From: Clitoria ternatea
Lineage: Eukaryota; Streptophyta; Magnoliopsida; Fabales; Fabaceae
DNA length: 64,000 nucleotides
Direction of reading: 5' to 3'
Assembly (NCBI GenBank): GCA_037962975.1
Contig: CM075671.1
Span: 39,952,501 to 40,016,500 of the forward strand
Shown: piece by piece, positions 40,501 through 48,470 of the stretch
How the letters are laid out: every line of letters begins with the position of its first letter
Numbering within the stretch: position 1 is the first letter of the stretch
The notes under the pieces: model-generated
What the model was told of the DNA's origin: nothing
Databases searched by the model: none
The model's input: only the letters and a program-made list of their open reading frames with translations
Program-made: the position numbers and the translations under genes

Positions 40501-43500
40501 ATAATTTCCTTTATGTCTTTATTGCTCCCTTTAATTTATTGTTCATACACGATATCTTGATTGTGTAATTTTGCTTTACTAAAGATTTTGTTTCTTTCAA
40601 GAACTGGAGCACAGGTTGGACAATTGGCTTCGAATGTGAGTTTTGTGACCTTTGTCAACTCAACAAGCCTTCTCTTGTTGCATCATTGGTAGTGTTTCCA
40701 CTTTTAGTTCATACTCAATTAAGGCATCCAGTCTTGATACGTTAAAGCAATTTTCTAAGTTAGTCTTTGTCTTGTCGTGTCACCTTTTATTTTAGTTCAT
40801 TTAGATGTTTTAGGTCTAAGTTGTATTTCCTCTACATTATGGTCAAGATATTTTGTTACTTTTATAGATGATTTTTTCCATTGTAGACTTGGTTATATAA
40901 TGAAAGATCGTTAAAAATTATTTTCTATTTTTCAGTTTTTTCATGAAATAAAAATTCAATTTAGTGTTCCTATTCACACTTTGCAAAGTGATAATGCAAA
41001 CAAATACTTTCCTAATCAATTTTTGACCTTTACAACATGTCATAATGTGTTGCATTAATCATCTTGCCCTGAATGTAAGAATAGATATCTTCTTAAGACA
41101 ACTCGTACTCTTCTCCATTCTCATGTCACTCATTAGTTCTTTGGCGACACACTACTTATTGCATGTTATCTCATCAATTGCATATCTTTTTCCATTCTAA
41201 AAGGTAAAATCGCCTATCAAGTTCTATATCTCCATCATATTCTTTCTCTCTCACCTCCACGAGTTTTGGGTTTTACATGTTTTATGCATGCCCTTGATTT
41301 CCACATTAATAAACTTTTTTGTGTGTTTTCATCAGGGGTATTGATGATCTTTGAAATTGTTTCATTTTTTGGGTATGGAGCATCTTCACATGAGACATCT
41401 CATATTATGATTGCACCTAATTCATACCTCTTTTGTCCTTTAGAGGATTCTCTATCTCCTTCACCTTTGCAAGTCTATCAATGACATCTTCATCTTGTAC
41501 TTTTGCCACCTAACACTAACAACACCATAGACTCATCTTCAAAGAAAACTCCACCGTCTCATCATCCAAAGCCACACCCCAAATCTAATATTCATAAAAG
41601 TATATATTCTACTTGTAACCCTTCTTCTTACTATACTTCTTTGAGTTATCATCACATATATCGTTCTTGTTATTTTTTCCTATCTTCTTTATCCTATGTT
41701 TCTATTCCTAAGAATGCAAAAAGATGTCTTTGTTTATCCAAGTTGAAACAAGTTACTCATTGCTCTACCACTTTGGAAGTCCTTTGTTGGTTGTAGATGG
41801 GTGTATATGGTGAAGGTTGTCTTGTTGATTACCCTATAAGGCTCATCTCATCGCAAAAGACTATACTCATGTTCGGATTAGATTATGAAGACATTTTTTT
41901 CTCTTGTTGCCAAAACGCCCATTCTATGCAACTCTTCCTAATTGTACACCAAAAATTGATTTTTTATGATGATTTGTTTAAGAAAGTTTACATGGAGAAA
42001 CACTTTTTTTTGTTACTTAAGGGGAGTCTTCTAGATTTGTTTGTCGACTTTGAAAATTTCTATATGGCTTCAAGTAGTCACACAGGGCATTGTTCCGTAG
42101 ATTCAATATTGTGATTTGACAGTTTGGTACAACTCAACGAGACTGATCATTCTATCTTCTATTGTTACTCAATTGTTGGTTTTATCTACCTGATTGACAT
42201 ATGTCATGATCATCTTGGCATTACACCAGCGAAGCAACATCTCTTAAAATACTTTCAGAAAAAGGATCTTTGTAGATTCAAATATTTCTTGGTGATAGAA
42301 GTAGCGCATTTCAAAAATAGAATCATCATATCCCAAAAGAAATATATAATGGATATTTTGAAAGAAACAAAAATGTTGAATTCCAAGTCAGTTAACATTC
42401 TATGAATCCTAATGTTAAGCTTCTACTGGGAGTCTTTTCCAAACTGAACTTGGAAGGTACAGATGCTTAATTGGAAAGTTTTCATTAGTACTCATCTAGA
42501 TATCTCATTCGTAATGAGTGTGGTAAGTCAATTTCTCAACTTTCCTTGTAAACATAGGATATATTGACTTGTATTGTTCGATACATCCAAGGAGCTTTAA
42601 GAAAAATATATTTGTATGAAGACAAATGACACACTAGTCCAATTGTAGGTATTCGGATACTGATTGAGCAAGGTCTCTCATTGGTAAAAAAAATATACTT
42701 CTGGCTATTGTATATCTTTATAAGAAACAATCTTGTGTTTGAGAAAAACAAGCAGAATATCGTAGCTAGGTCCAGTGCATAGGTGGAGTATTGTGCAATA
42801 ACTATAGCTAGTCAATATAGCTTATATGACTCAAACAATTACTTCAGGAACTAAAGTTTAAGAAGGGTATTCCATGAAAGAACAGAGCTTATTGAGATTG
42901 ACTATCACTTTGTTAAAGAAAAAATCATGTCCAATATCTACTAATTTTATCAATTCTAATGATCAACTAGCAAATATATTTGTTAGTCACTAAGGGGTTC
43001 TTAGATCACTATATATAGGTAAAAAGTTTGGTGCATATGACCTATTTGCTCCAATTTAAGGGAGAGTGTTAGATTTATGTAAATAGAGTAGCCGTGTATA
43101 TAACATGATTAATTACATTGATGTTATATTTATGTTAATTAGACTTAATTATGGTATATAATATATTCTATATTATGTATACTTTTCTATGAATAAATTC
43201 AATAGTAATACACAAAATTTATAACATGTTTTCTTGTTTTCTCCATCTCAATAAATCCCAACCAGTTTCGAAATATGATTCTTCCATTTAACTTGTAGTG
43301 TGTCTTTACTACTACAACATATTCTAACACTCAAAATGTAACCTAGAAATAAGTGGCGGTGAATATTCGACTTTCTCCTGGTAATTAAGATTTAAGAGCA
43401 AGCATTTCATAAAAGAAGGTTCTTGCAACTTCAAGGAGGTGCTTTGATAGGGGAGAGTATCCTCAAGGAACTTTGATAAGTTTTGATCCACATATTCCCT

Positions 43501-46203
43501 TCGACTCTTGTATCACATATGTGCTTAACTGGTTTCCTCATTAAACTAGACCTAGTGCCAAAATAAAAACCAAAACTCTTATTGATTAATTATGACTAGA
43601 GAACTATATGACTAGCTACAAGGGTACTATAGAGAACTATATCACATATGATTATGACTAGAGAACTATATCACATATGATTAATTATGACTAGCTACAA
43701 GGGTACTCCATCATGCCTCTAAAAAAAGCATGTACAGCTTCATCTTTTGAAAGTGGCGCAAGTCGGTTTTCACTTACATACAAGTCTATCGTTTCATTAG
43801 CATGCCTTTGTTGGACTTTTAAAGTCTCCTAAGAGTCTAAATTAAAACCTATGGCTCTGAGGTAATATTTGGTATGGCCAAACTTTCTTGCAATAAGTAC
43901 ATCGATAATCTTTTCATTAGGCTTAGCTAAAGGCTTTTGGGAAGAAGATGATCACACTTTAGATGCTTTTCCTGTAGCCAGGGCATTAGACTGTTTTTCA
44001 TCCAACGTAACTACCTTTCAACTTTCTTCTCCTTTACCTGGGAGAGTGAGGAAATTTTCTCCTTGCCTATTTTAGCTTTCTCAATAAACTTTGCAAATAG
44101 TGTCAAGGAATCATTAGGACTTAGAGCCGCTATATGTTAAATAGAAGTATATTTTTCACCTTCGATCCGATATAGTGGACCTTAGGTTTTGAGAGAGAAT
44201 GACATGGGGTTTGATAGACGGACCACACGACAATAGCTGTAAATTGAGGTTATGACCTGCTGTGAAATTAAAGGACGTAGAAATCAAACAGCTAGTGCAA
44301 GCTCAAATGATAGCCAAAAAAAATTACAAACGAGGGCTTACGAATAGAAATGTAAATCTTAAAATAAGCAAAATGATGAACCATTACACAAGACAAGATA
44401 TGTCGATCAACAGTTTTGTGGAGGCAACATGAAGAATATAGATTAGGCTTGGGATGGCAGCCCACGAGTTACCTATGCAAGTCAATGACAAAGGGCATGT
44501 GCGGGGTGGTTCCTGAATCCTGATGTGTAATTTATTGTAAAGTGCTTCAAAATTTTGGCTAGATATTGGAAATGGTAATAGTCTAAAAGCATTGTTCTAG
44601 GGTCTTGACACTATCAAGGATGAGCACACAATGGTTCGCAAACGCAAGAGGAAAGTGTGATGGGCCACAATCCTGCTAAGAAGATAATAAAACACCTAAA
44701 TAGCTCAAATGAAGATTTTGGGAGTGGAATAAAATTAATTAAAATTGTAATGTAAGTAAAATAATTTATAGACTAATATAATTTGTTGACAGTTTAAAAA
44801 TTCTTACACTATATATTATATCAAAATTAAACTCACAAATTAATATATAAATAAAATTAATAAATGTTAACCATTTTTTAAAATCTGGACAATACTTAAT
44901 AATGATAACCAAACTTGATAAATGTTAAGCAACAATTTGCGAGCAACAAAACCGTTCTATTATTTACACACACAGAAAAAAGGAAAACCATGTTTTACAG
45001 TTCATTTCAGTGTAAAAAAGAGAAAAATAAAATAAAATACAGGTTTGATTGTGACGAAAAAAAGAGAGAGTAAATACGAGAAAATCTGAGTTGTCTACCT
45101 CGTGTATTCAGTGACACTTCATAAGTTCATAGCCTTCCTCTAACAAACAAACTATGGGAACTCAATAAAACCGATAACATACTAAACTCAGTCAAACTGG
45201 CGGCAAGAGGATTCTACAGTCATCTTCTAGAATATATATCTTAAGGTTGCAAGAAGTATGTAGCGTGGGCCTCTTCTATCAGTGATAATATATCAGTACC
45301 ACTACACCACCCTCTGCATCTTTACTCCAAAACTAAGTGCTTTTAATACTATAATATTAATTAATTATCCTGTTAAAACAATAATTATAACCCCCACCAA
45401 AAAAAATCATAAAAAATGAAAACTAAACAATAATACCCACCACACTACCGTAGAACCATGATCCTAATCCCAAGGTATTAGAAAGAAGCTCTATCGTGCT
45501 AACCAGTGCTCTTACTAACCGTACGAGTAAACGCACTTCTTATTCAAAGAAAGCATCTCTGGTTTCTAGCGTAACCAAGTGCTTCCATAGTTTCACTCTC
45601 ATCACTGTTAATTCAAAACTCGTGCGCGTTTTTAAGAAAGCATAGGTGCAGATTTCTAACGTAACCAAGTGCTTTAATAGTTTCATCCTCATCAATGTTA
45701 ATTCAAAACCTCGTGCGCGTTTTAAGAAAGCATCGCTGGTTAGTGCGTTCTCATTTCTGTTAATTAATTACTACTATATAGGAATGGATTTGAAAAATTT
45801 TCACAATGCGCGTTTCCATAGTTTCATACTTTCTTTGTTTCATCACTGTTAATTAACTACACTATGTATATAAATAGGAATGGATCTTCAAATTCTTTAT
45901 GACGTGTAGATTTTGTGTCTTGCTACTATATTTTTATAATGCAACACAAATAAACACGATCGATGCACAAAAAGTAGAAGTTCAAATTAAGGAATAGAGA
46001 AGCGAATAGATCCATAAATACCTGGTACTGGCGAAATCGTAGAGTTTTCCAGTGCTGGAGAAGATCATAACTCCAACTTCAGCATCGCACAAGATTGCAA
46101 GTTCCTTCGCCTTCTTCAGCAAACCATTCCTTCGCTTCGAGAACGTTACTTGCCTGCTCGTTGAATTGTCGATCCTCCTTATTACGATCTTTCCTCTCCC
46201 CAT
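19489..46203 (-). CDS. AGL17-like: MIKC-type MADS-box transcription factor, AGL17 clade (8 coding exons)
   Basis: Nuclear DNA-binding transcription factor of the clade that includes ANR1, AGL16, AGL17 and AGL21 (root development, nitrate response and flowering time in Arabidopsis). Spliced exons, 5' to 3': 46203-46022, 30184-30106, 25101-25040, 20247-20148, 20067-20026, 19953-19912, 19746-19592, 19504-19489. They give 678 bp, 225 residues. Residues 1-60 are the MADS domain, starting MGRGKIVIRRIDNSTSRQV. The I region is 61-87 and the K domain about 88-169 (FWQREAAMLRQQLHNLQESH; MGEELSGLTVKELRNLENQL; SLRGVRMKKDQLLMDEIQEL). The C region ends SGTTKLGLQLQ. Every intron is GT-AG and all phases agree. 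The start is the conserved MGRGK; the open frame upstream of it is a 5' leader. Oddities: three introns total about 25.6 kb, and an in-frame stop lies in the longer form of exon 6. AGL16-like is the nearest sub-type by the SVLTNGL and LQLSQPQ motifs. Confidence 0.93.
19592..19746 (-). CDS. MADS gene exon 7 (C-terminal region)
   Basis: 155 bp, acceptor ACTCAG, donor TTAGG|GTATGA. Encodes VYGTKDENEANRNSVLTNGL, later VSLQLSQPQQQHYK and TPSGTTKL. Glutamine-rich, as usual for this region. Confidence 0.93.
19912..19953 (-). CDS. MADS gene exon 6, short 42-bp form
   Basis: Acceptor CTGCAG, encodes GNLVHQENMELYQK, donor CAGAAG|GTAAAC. The next 42 bases (19870-19911) read on as a second related repeat, VNLI-stop-QENMELKKN, followed by another donor-like GTATTT. 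In the clade two such QEN repeats commonly occur in tandem, so the ancestral exon was probably 84 bp. The TGA at 19897-19899 would truncate the protein if the longer form is used. Confidence 0.8.
20026..20067 (-). CDS. MADS gene exon 5 (K domain)
   Basis: 42 bp, acceptor TGCAG, donor CGAAAG|GTCAGG. Encodes DQLLMDEIQELNRK. Confidence 0.94.
20148..20247 (-). CDS. MADS gene exon 4 (K domain)
   Basis: 100 bp, the canonical length. Acceptor TAACAG, donor AAAAAG|GTTTGT. Encodes KIMGEELSGLTVKELRNLEN followed by QLDISLRGVRMKK, the most diagnostic K-domain stretch of the AGL17 clade. Confidence 0.95.
21403..21819. mobile_element. Stowaway-type MITE with TA target duplication
   Basis: The left end CTCCCTTTGGTCTCATATAT and the right end on the other strand (CTCCTCTAGTCTCATATAAT) are inverted copies, flanked by TA at 21401-21402 and 21820-21821. 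This is the widespread plant Stowaway end type. The interior, around 21660-21780 (CTCATGAGTTAAGAGT ... GATGTGAGACTTATC), looks like a second repeat lodged inside. Confidence 0.75.
23435..24725. mobile_element. Non-autonomous hAT element, 1.29 kb, with exact 8-bp target duplication
   Basis: Ends CAGTGTTGTTAAAAATCGGC (left) and, on the other strand, CAGTGTTATCAATGGCGGAT (right). The flanking duplications are identical: CTATTAAC at 23427-23434 and 24726-24733. The subterminal regions are full of GCCATGG/CCGCCATGG motifs in inverted arrangement. No transposase remains. The interior carries a GC-rich minisatellite and a pyrimidine/T-rich tail. It landed in the right inverted repeat of the MULE. 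Confidence 0.9.
23765..23965 (+). repeat. 41-bp minisatellite inside the hAT element
   Basis: About four full units of 41 bp, each built as GCGATTTCACCCTCTCCGGC + GCTCGGGTCTTCTTCTCCGG + C, then two shortened units near 23931-23965. Because 41 is not a multiple of three, reading frames shift at each unit, and the open frames here have no coding meaning. Confidence 0.85.
25040..25101 (-). CDS. MADS gene exon 3 (K domain, first part)
   Basis: 62 bp, the canonical length. Acceptor TTCTTAG, donor CATCG|GTACAC. Encodes FWQREAAMLRQQLHNLQESH and joins exon 4 in frame through a split arginine codon. Confidence 0.93.
26600..26797 (+). pseudogene. LINE (L1-type) reverse transcriptase fragment
   Basis: 65 codons resembling the segment after the catalytic core of plant L1 reverse transcriptases: KFGDHIMSQVGSLRYLGPIL, then an arginine-rich stretch, then ICDYKVPITLNGRVIGK, corresponding to the usual ...VLCDRRVPLKLKGKFYR. 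Short and isolated. Confidence 0.6.
26966..27077 (+). repeat. Direct repeat copy A
   Basis: About 112 bases beginning GTCCCTGGCCCTTTCAAATG. It shares most positions with copy B at 27768-27875 (AAATGTATAAAGAGA, ATCACAGGAC, GTGGATCAAGGAAT, AAAGACTAATGAAA). Confidence 0.8.
27768..27875 (+). repeat. Direct repeat copy B
   Basis: Second copy of the 26966-27077 unit, 0.8 kb downstream in the same orientation. It could be a pair of short LTRs or a local duplication. Confidence 0.8.
28707..29006. mobile_element. Possible AT-rich MITE
   Basis: A purine-rich, AAAA/TTTT-symmetrical stretch bounded by ATGTTTAGTTCGCAAG on the left and, on the other strand, GCTTTAGTTACAAA on the right. A TTA flanks each side. 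The shared TTTAGTT near both ends suggests a Tourist-like element, but the inverted repeats are weak. Confidence 0.3.
30106..30184 (-). CDS. MADS gene exon 2 (I region)
   Basis: 79 bp, acceptor TTCCAG, donor ATCAAG|GTATTT. Encodes SMKSVTDRYNKSKEEHNQ..., the intervening region. The clade normally has IERY where this copy reads TDRY. Confidence 0.93.
30795..31560 (-). other. Unassigned, possibly degenerate coding segment
   Basis: More balanced composition than its flanks, with several 60-70 codon open frames on the minus strand (30825-31025, beginning MIPKRQHLQYGMRCMEL; 31322-31531, beginning MWMVETKNEQLKFIQGY). I could not match it to a family on either strand. Probably an old retroelement fragment. 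Confidence 0.25.
32268..33065. mobile_element. Non-autonomous hAT-like element, copy 1 of family (CCCGCC type)
   Basis: Ends rich in AACCCGCC/GGCGGGTT: CCTGCCAACCCGCCTAAAAC at the left, GGCGGGGCGAAACAGGTAAC near the right, with an AT-rich core. The right third is clearly homologous, in the same order, to 37900-38120 (GATAGGGAGCCAAGCCAACC here against GATAAGGGGCCAAACCCACC there). Confidence 0.6.
33066..34679. other. Intron 1 segment, nothing recognised
   Basis: AT-rich sequence without repeats or homology that I can name. Confidence 0.5.
34680..35010. mobile_element. ACCGG-type hAT MITE, diverged
   Basis: The left part, GATTGAATCAATGAATCATT then AATTGAACCCGTTAAATC, pairs loosely with the other strand of the right end (ATTAGATGGATCCAATTTGG then TTAATGACCCGGTTAAAT). 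The ends are of the same kind as at 10318-10395 and 60130-60564. Confidence 0.4.
35011..36450. other. Intron 1 segment, nothing recognised
   Basis: AT-rich. A 98-codon plus-strand frame at 36250-36546 has no family resemblance and overlaps the direct repeats that follow. Confidence 0.5.
36451..36531 (+). repeat. 26-bp direct repeat pair, 55-bp period
   Basis: CACGACGAGAGTTTACGACA followed by GGT occurs perfectly at 36454-36476 and 36509-36531. Extending three bases outward adds TG and one mismatch. It is GC-rich for this neighbourhood and sits at the edge of a diverged MITE. Confidence 0.9.
36545..36900. mobile_element. Diverged MITE, same family as 52135-52601
   Basis: The core AATGTATTAAATATAATATT ... 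TTAAGTATATTTAATAAAAA matches 52300-52470 in order and spacing. The terminal repeats are eroded. Confidence 0.6.
37142..38398 (+). repeat. CAN trinucleotide array (CAC/CAT), split by a MITE
   Basis: Imperfect runs of CAC, CAT, CAA and ACC triplets at 37142-37620 and again at 38120-38398. A MITE of the family seen at 32268-33065 separates the two halves. The histidine- and threonine-rich frames seen here are by-products of the triplet structure. Transcribed as part of the MADS pre-mRNA, the array would read as GGU/GAU-type repeats. Confidence 0.9.
37627..38130. mobile_element. Non-autonomous hAT-like element, copy 2 (CCCGCC type)
   Basis: Left end GGATGTCAAAACAGGTTGGG; right end on the other strand GAGTTGTTAATGCAGGTCAA. 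The interior shares the AT-rich core and the GCCCGTCTTTGATAAGGGGC motif region with 32268-33065. Flanks TGACCACT and TCACCACC may be a degenerate 8-bp duplication, but they lie in a triplet repeat and prove little. Confidence 0.6.
38779..39000 (+). repeat. Copia left LTR (diverged, right part lost)
   Basis: Similar to 43067-43329 over its first 210 bases, then diverges after AACCTGGTTTCTAAAG. Confidence 0.7.
39401..40240 (+). pseudogene. Copia gag remnant
   Basis: The ATG at 39401 begins a frame that reads YFEQLDDKNYFSWSSIIEL, the usual start of copia-type gag (UBN2-like), then WATIHPSLRHVFR and a region around 39680-39990 with ITRELC and GFPVDFSFVHD. Stops and shifts occur throughout. Confidence 0.8.
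40600..41310 (+). pseudogene. Copia integrase remnant
   Basis: The pre-integrase and integrase core are recognisable in the plus frames: a CDLCQLNKPSL-like segment near 40655, VHLDVLG near 40800, SRYFVTFIDDFF, LQSDNANKYF near 40985 and a late SPPRVLGFTCFMH. Premature stops occur. Confidence 0.75.
41797..42960 (+). pseudogene. Copia reverse transcriptase / RNase H remnant
   Basis: The RT start is visible as FGLDYEDIFFSCCQNA (family: GLDYEETFSPVAK). VQLNETDHSIFYCYS follows near 42124, then KDLCRFKYFLVIEVAHFKN and IIISQKKYIMDILKETKM. RNase H traces lie at 42600-42870. The YVDD box region is corrupted to LIDICHDHLG. Confidence 0.8.
43067..43329 (+). repeat. Copia right LTR
   Basis: 263 bp, TG...CA, preceded by the polypurine tract. 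Confidence 0.75.
43594..43704 (+). repeat. Short nested tandem duplication
   Basis: GACTAGAGAACTATAT, CACATATGATTA and GACTAGCTACAAGGGTACT each occur two or three times within 110 bases in a staggered arrangement, as left by replication slippage. Confidence 0.85.
43705..45540. other. Intron 1 segment, nothing firmly recognised
   Basis: A minus-strand CTYCKKVWPYQI stretch near 43880 faintly recalls a retroelement zinc-knuckle region, but nothing around it supports this. 45360-45540 is plain AT-rich sequence. Confidence 0.4.
45547..45745 (+). repeat. About 88-bp tandem repeat beside MADS exon 1
   Basis: Two nearly complete units (45547-45633 and 45634-45723), each starting AAGAAAGCAT and containing GTAACCAAGTGCTT, ATAGTTTCA, GTTAATTCAAAAC and CTCGTGCGCGTTTT. 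A third unit is partial from 45724. Degenerate pieces (GCGCGTTTCCATAGTTTCAT) recur to about 45855. The array lies 280-475 bases inside intron 1. Confidence 0.9.
46022..46203 (-). CDS. MADS gene exon 1 (MADS domain)
   Basis: 182 bp coding 60 residues plus two bases, the usual length for exon 1 of this clade. It contains the whole DNA-binding/dimerisation domain: RQVTFSKRRNGLLKKAKEL, then LCDAEVGVMIFSSTGKLYDF. The donor is ACCAG|GTATTT. Confidence 0.97.
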
Positions 46204-46600
46204 GCCAAACCCTAATAATCGGATCCTTCCGAATCGCAAAACAAATCCTCTCGCTGCAAACAGATCAACAACCGAAACTTCAATTTCACGAAAAACAAGA
46301 AACGAAAAGCCAAAATCAAAACAAAACGATTTATCGAAGAGCGAAGAGAGAAATTGATTAAGACGCTTCGATCCGTATGCTGCGGTTGAGGGAGGGAAAA
46401 CGGATTGATTTTCCGAGAAAATCAGAGAGAATCTTTGAAAAGGAAAAACAAAAAAATAACGTGAGAGAAAAGAAAAAAAAAAGGGAAGAGAAAGAGTGCT
46501 TACTGCGAGCAACGCGTTGGTTATAACAGACAAAGCGCTGAATTCACATTAGAGTGCACGATCTAGCTATATATGGAAAGTGATGAATCCGCTTTTGTTT
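46204..46600 (-). promoter_or_regulatory. MADS gene core promoter and 5' leader with probable leader intron
   Basis: A TATA-like CCATATATAG at about 46566-46577 would place transcription start near 46540. In the leader, a donor GCA|GTAAGC (intron from 46503) and an acceptor TTTGCAG (ending 46254) define a 250-bp intron that removes most of the pyrimidine-rich leader. The leader then resumes 50 bases before the ATG at 46203. Leader introns are common in plant MADS genes; this one is inferred from consensus signals only. Further upstream, CCACGCGTCA (46749-46758, minus strand) and CCAAT-type motifs are possible regulatory elements. Confidence 0.5.
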
Positions 46601-47390
46601 GGTGCCGTGAAACCGCTGATTGGGGGTGAGGAAAACCACTAGAGGTTTTCCTGAACGAACACCTGGACCAATCAGGTTCTGATGCCTAAGTGGTGATTGG
46701 CCCAAGTTATTTGTTTCTTGAAGTTCGTGTGATCACCGATCCTATGCTGACGCGTGGAGATACGAATACGCATGCCGTAGATTGTACCGTATTTTCTGTT
46801 TTCGGAAATGGCGCTTCTTTCAAATAATCGCGAGCACTCCATTCCCAAATTGCACTCCAATAACTAGATTGTCTAATATGCCCTTGGTCCTCACGCATTT
46901 TAATATTTAGAATTTTAGATTATTATATATCCTTGCGCGGATAATGATATGTATTATGTAGGCTAAAATAGTAAAATACATGCCTTCGATGCGTAAAAGT
47001 ATCATGTTTCTTTTAAATTGTCTTTTTAATTATTAAATTAAAAATAACCTCGTTTTATTTTAAACATAAAATTTAAGGATACATTATATTTTTTATAAAT
47101 ATAATGAGACTACTATTAATCTGTCTAATATAAGATAATAGGCCTAGGTTTATGATTTCTTAATTACACTGATCAAGTTAGGATTCAATATTCTATTCTT
47201 GAGTCCAATGAGGATTTTAAGGTCTTGTAATATTTCGTTCAACACATATCGATATCTCATTTTGAGGGACGAAATAGGGTGTCATTTGTAAAAATATTTT
47301 AACGCTCAAGTCATTACAATATATCAATATCGAAGCTCAAATGTTTGAGTTAAGTTGAACATACCTCGTGAGTGGTATTCATCTAAGTTA
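46601..47390. other. Upstream region of the MADS gene
   Basis: GC-richer to about 46880, consistent with a gene-proximal promoter; AT-rich beyond. No further gene. Confidence 0.5.
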
Positions 47391-48010
47391 TTAGACTAAT
47401 AAACCTTAGTTGAGCATACCCATATTAGACGTTTTAGGTAACATAGTTGACTAGTGCCATTTCTTGGGGCTTTAGGTTACCTACTGTATTCATGTCGAGT
47501 GACTAGTTATACCACTCATCAGGGCTAAGTTACTAGTCATACTCATATCGGGTAACTAATTTTGTCGTTCATTGAGGCTAAGTTACTAATCACGCTAGTT
47601 GACTAGTTTTGATATTCGTTGTGGCTAAGTTGCTAATTACACTTATACTGGGTGTTACTACTCATCGGGGTTTAACTAGTTATGTTTATATTGAGTAACT
47701 AGTTTCACCACTTGTTGGGGTTAAGGCATTACTTACACTCATATCGAGTTATTAGTTTTATCGCTCTTTAGGGTTTAATTAGTTACACTTATATCAGGTA
47801 ACTAATTTCACTACTCGTTGGAGCTAAGGTACTAATCACGGTCATACTGGGAAATTAGTTTTGCTGCTCGTTGAGGTTTAACTAGTCATGCTCACATTAA
47901 GTAACTAGTTTCACCACTTGTTGAGAGCTAAAGTACTAACCACACTCATATGGAATGATTAGTGTCATATAGTTAGGCCACTCAATGGGGCTTCAACTAT
48001 CTCATTTGGT
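47390..48010 (+). repeat. Degenerate minisatellite, about 50-bp period
   Basis: About ten diverged units of the form GGTAACTAGTTTCACCACTC + GTTGGGGCTAAGTTACTAGT + CACACTCATATC, with unit length varying between about 44 and 60 bases. It lies just beyond a gypsy integrase scrap and may derive from its 3' untranslated/LTR part. Confidence 0.8.
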
Positions 48011-48089
48011 TTATGCCACTTTAATAAGGCTAAACGCGAATGGTAATCTTGTAATTAATGTCATCTGGAGACTAAATTGTAAAATGCAT

Positions 48090-48470
48090 AGACATAATTA
48101 ACATTATGAAATCTTTTTTCATTATCTGAACATACATCGAGCTTTATTAGAGTGTGCCTCGTTAAAACCTTCTTAGGAAAACCCAGTGGTAAAATATTCA
48201 AAAGAATACACACTTTCTTATATCGGTAAGCTATAATAAATTCTAAGATTCAAATTATTCTATTTGTTCTTGATAATAGTGTCATCCAAGGTCTCCAACC
48301 GGTACGCTTCTACTAGAGTGACTTTGATGACATTGTAGAGACCTTACCAATTAGGAGCTAATTTTCCTTGATGGTCAAACTTGTTTCCCACGCTAGTTCA
48401 CCTCAAGAAGTCTCCAATATTTGAAGCGCCAGAATTGAACATTTTTGTTATACTGGTATGTTGCCTTAGC
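48090..48470 (-). pseudogene. Ty3/gypsy integrase C-terminus remnant (Ogre/Athila-like)
   Basis: The minus strand reads TIKENLAPNW, then GLYNVIKVTLVEAYRLETLD, the analogue of GKLAPNWEGPYRV...GAYRLETLDG in plant gypsy integrases. Downstream on the same strand, ACCACTGGGTTTTCCTAAGA then AGGTTTTAACGAGGC is the stretch commonly found 3' of pol in such elements. The rest of the element is absent. Confidence 0.7.

Larger units (their letters stand above)
38779..43329 (+). mobile_element. Degenerate Ty1/copia retrotransposon, full length, in MADS intron 1
   Basis: Order LTR - gag - integrase - reverse transcriptase - RNase H - LTR, which is the copia arrangement. The left LTR begins TGTTAGATTAATATAATCAG at 38779. 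The right LTR begins TGTTAGATTTATGTAAATAG at 43067, right after the purine tract TTAAGGGAGAG, and ends TCTAACA at 43329. The copies are aligned through AACATRATTA, TATTCTATA, TTTTCTATGAAT and the CAACC-GTTTC region. No matching 5-bp target duplication was found. It lies on the strand opposite to the MADS gene. Confidence 0.85.
30185..46021 (-). other. MADS intron 1 (15.8 kb), transposon-packed
   Basis: Long first intron after the MADS domain, a position where plant MADS genes often keep regulatory sequence. It contains MITEs (32268-33065, 34680-35010, 36545-36900, 37627-38130), a CAN-triplet array, a complete but degenerate copia element (38779-43329) and a tandem repeat close to exon 1 (45547-45745). 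No other host gene was recognised in it. Confidence 0.9.

Noticed and set aside
43870..44075. Possible zinc knuckle on the minus strand (CTYCKKVWPYQI)
   Set aside because: Only one CxxC and no following His/Cys spacing or gag context.
46204..46533. Open frame extending the MADS protein by about 110 residues at its N-terminus
   Set aside because: The family starts at MGRGK. The extension is low-complexity F/S-rich, and most of it falls in a probable leader intron, so I kept the start at 46203.
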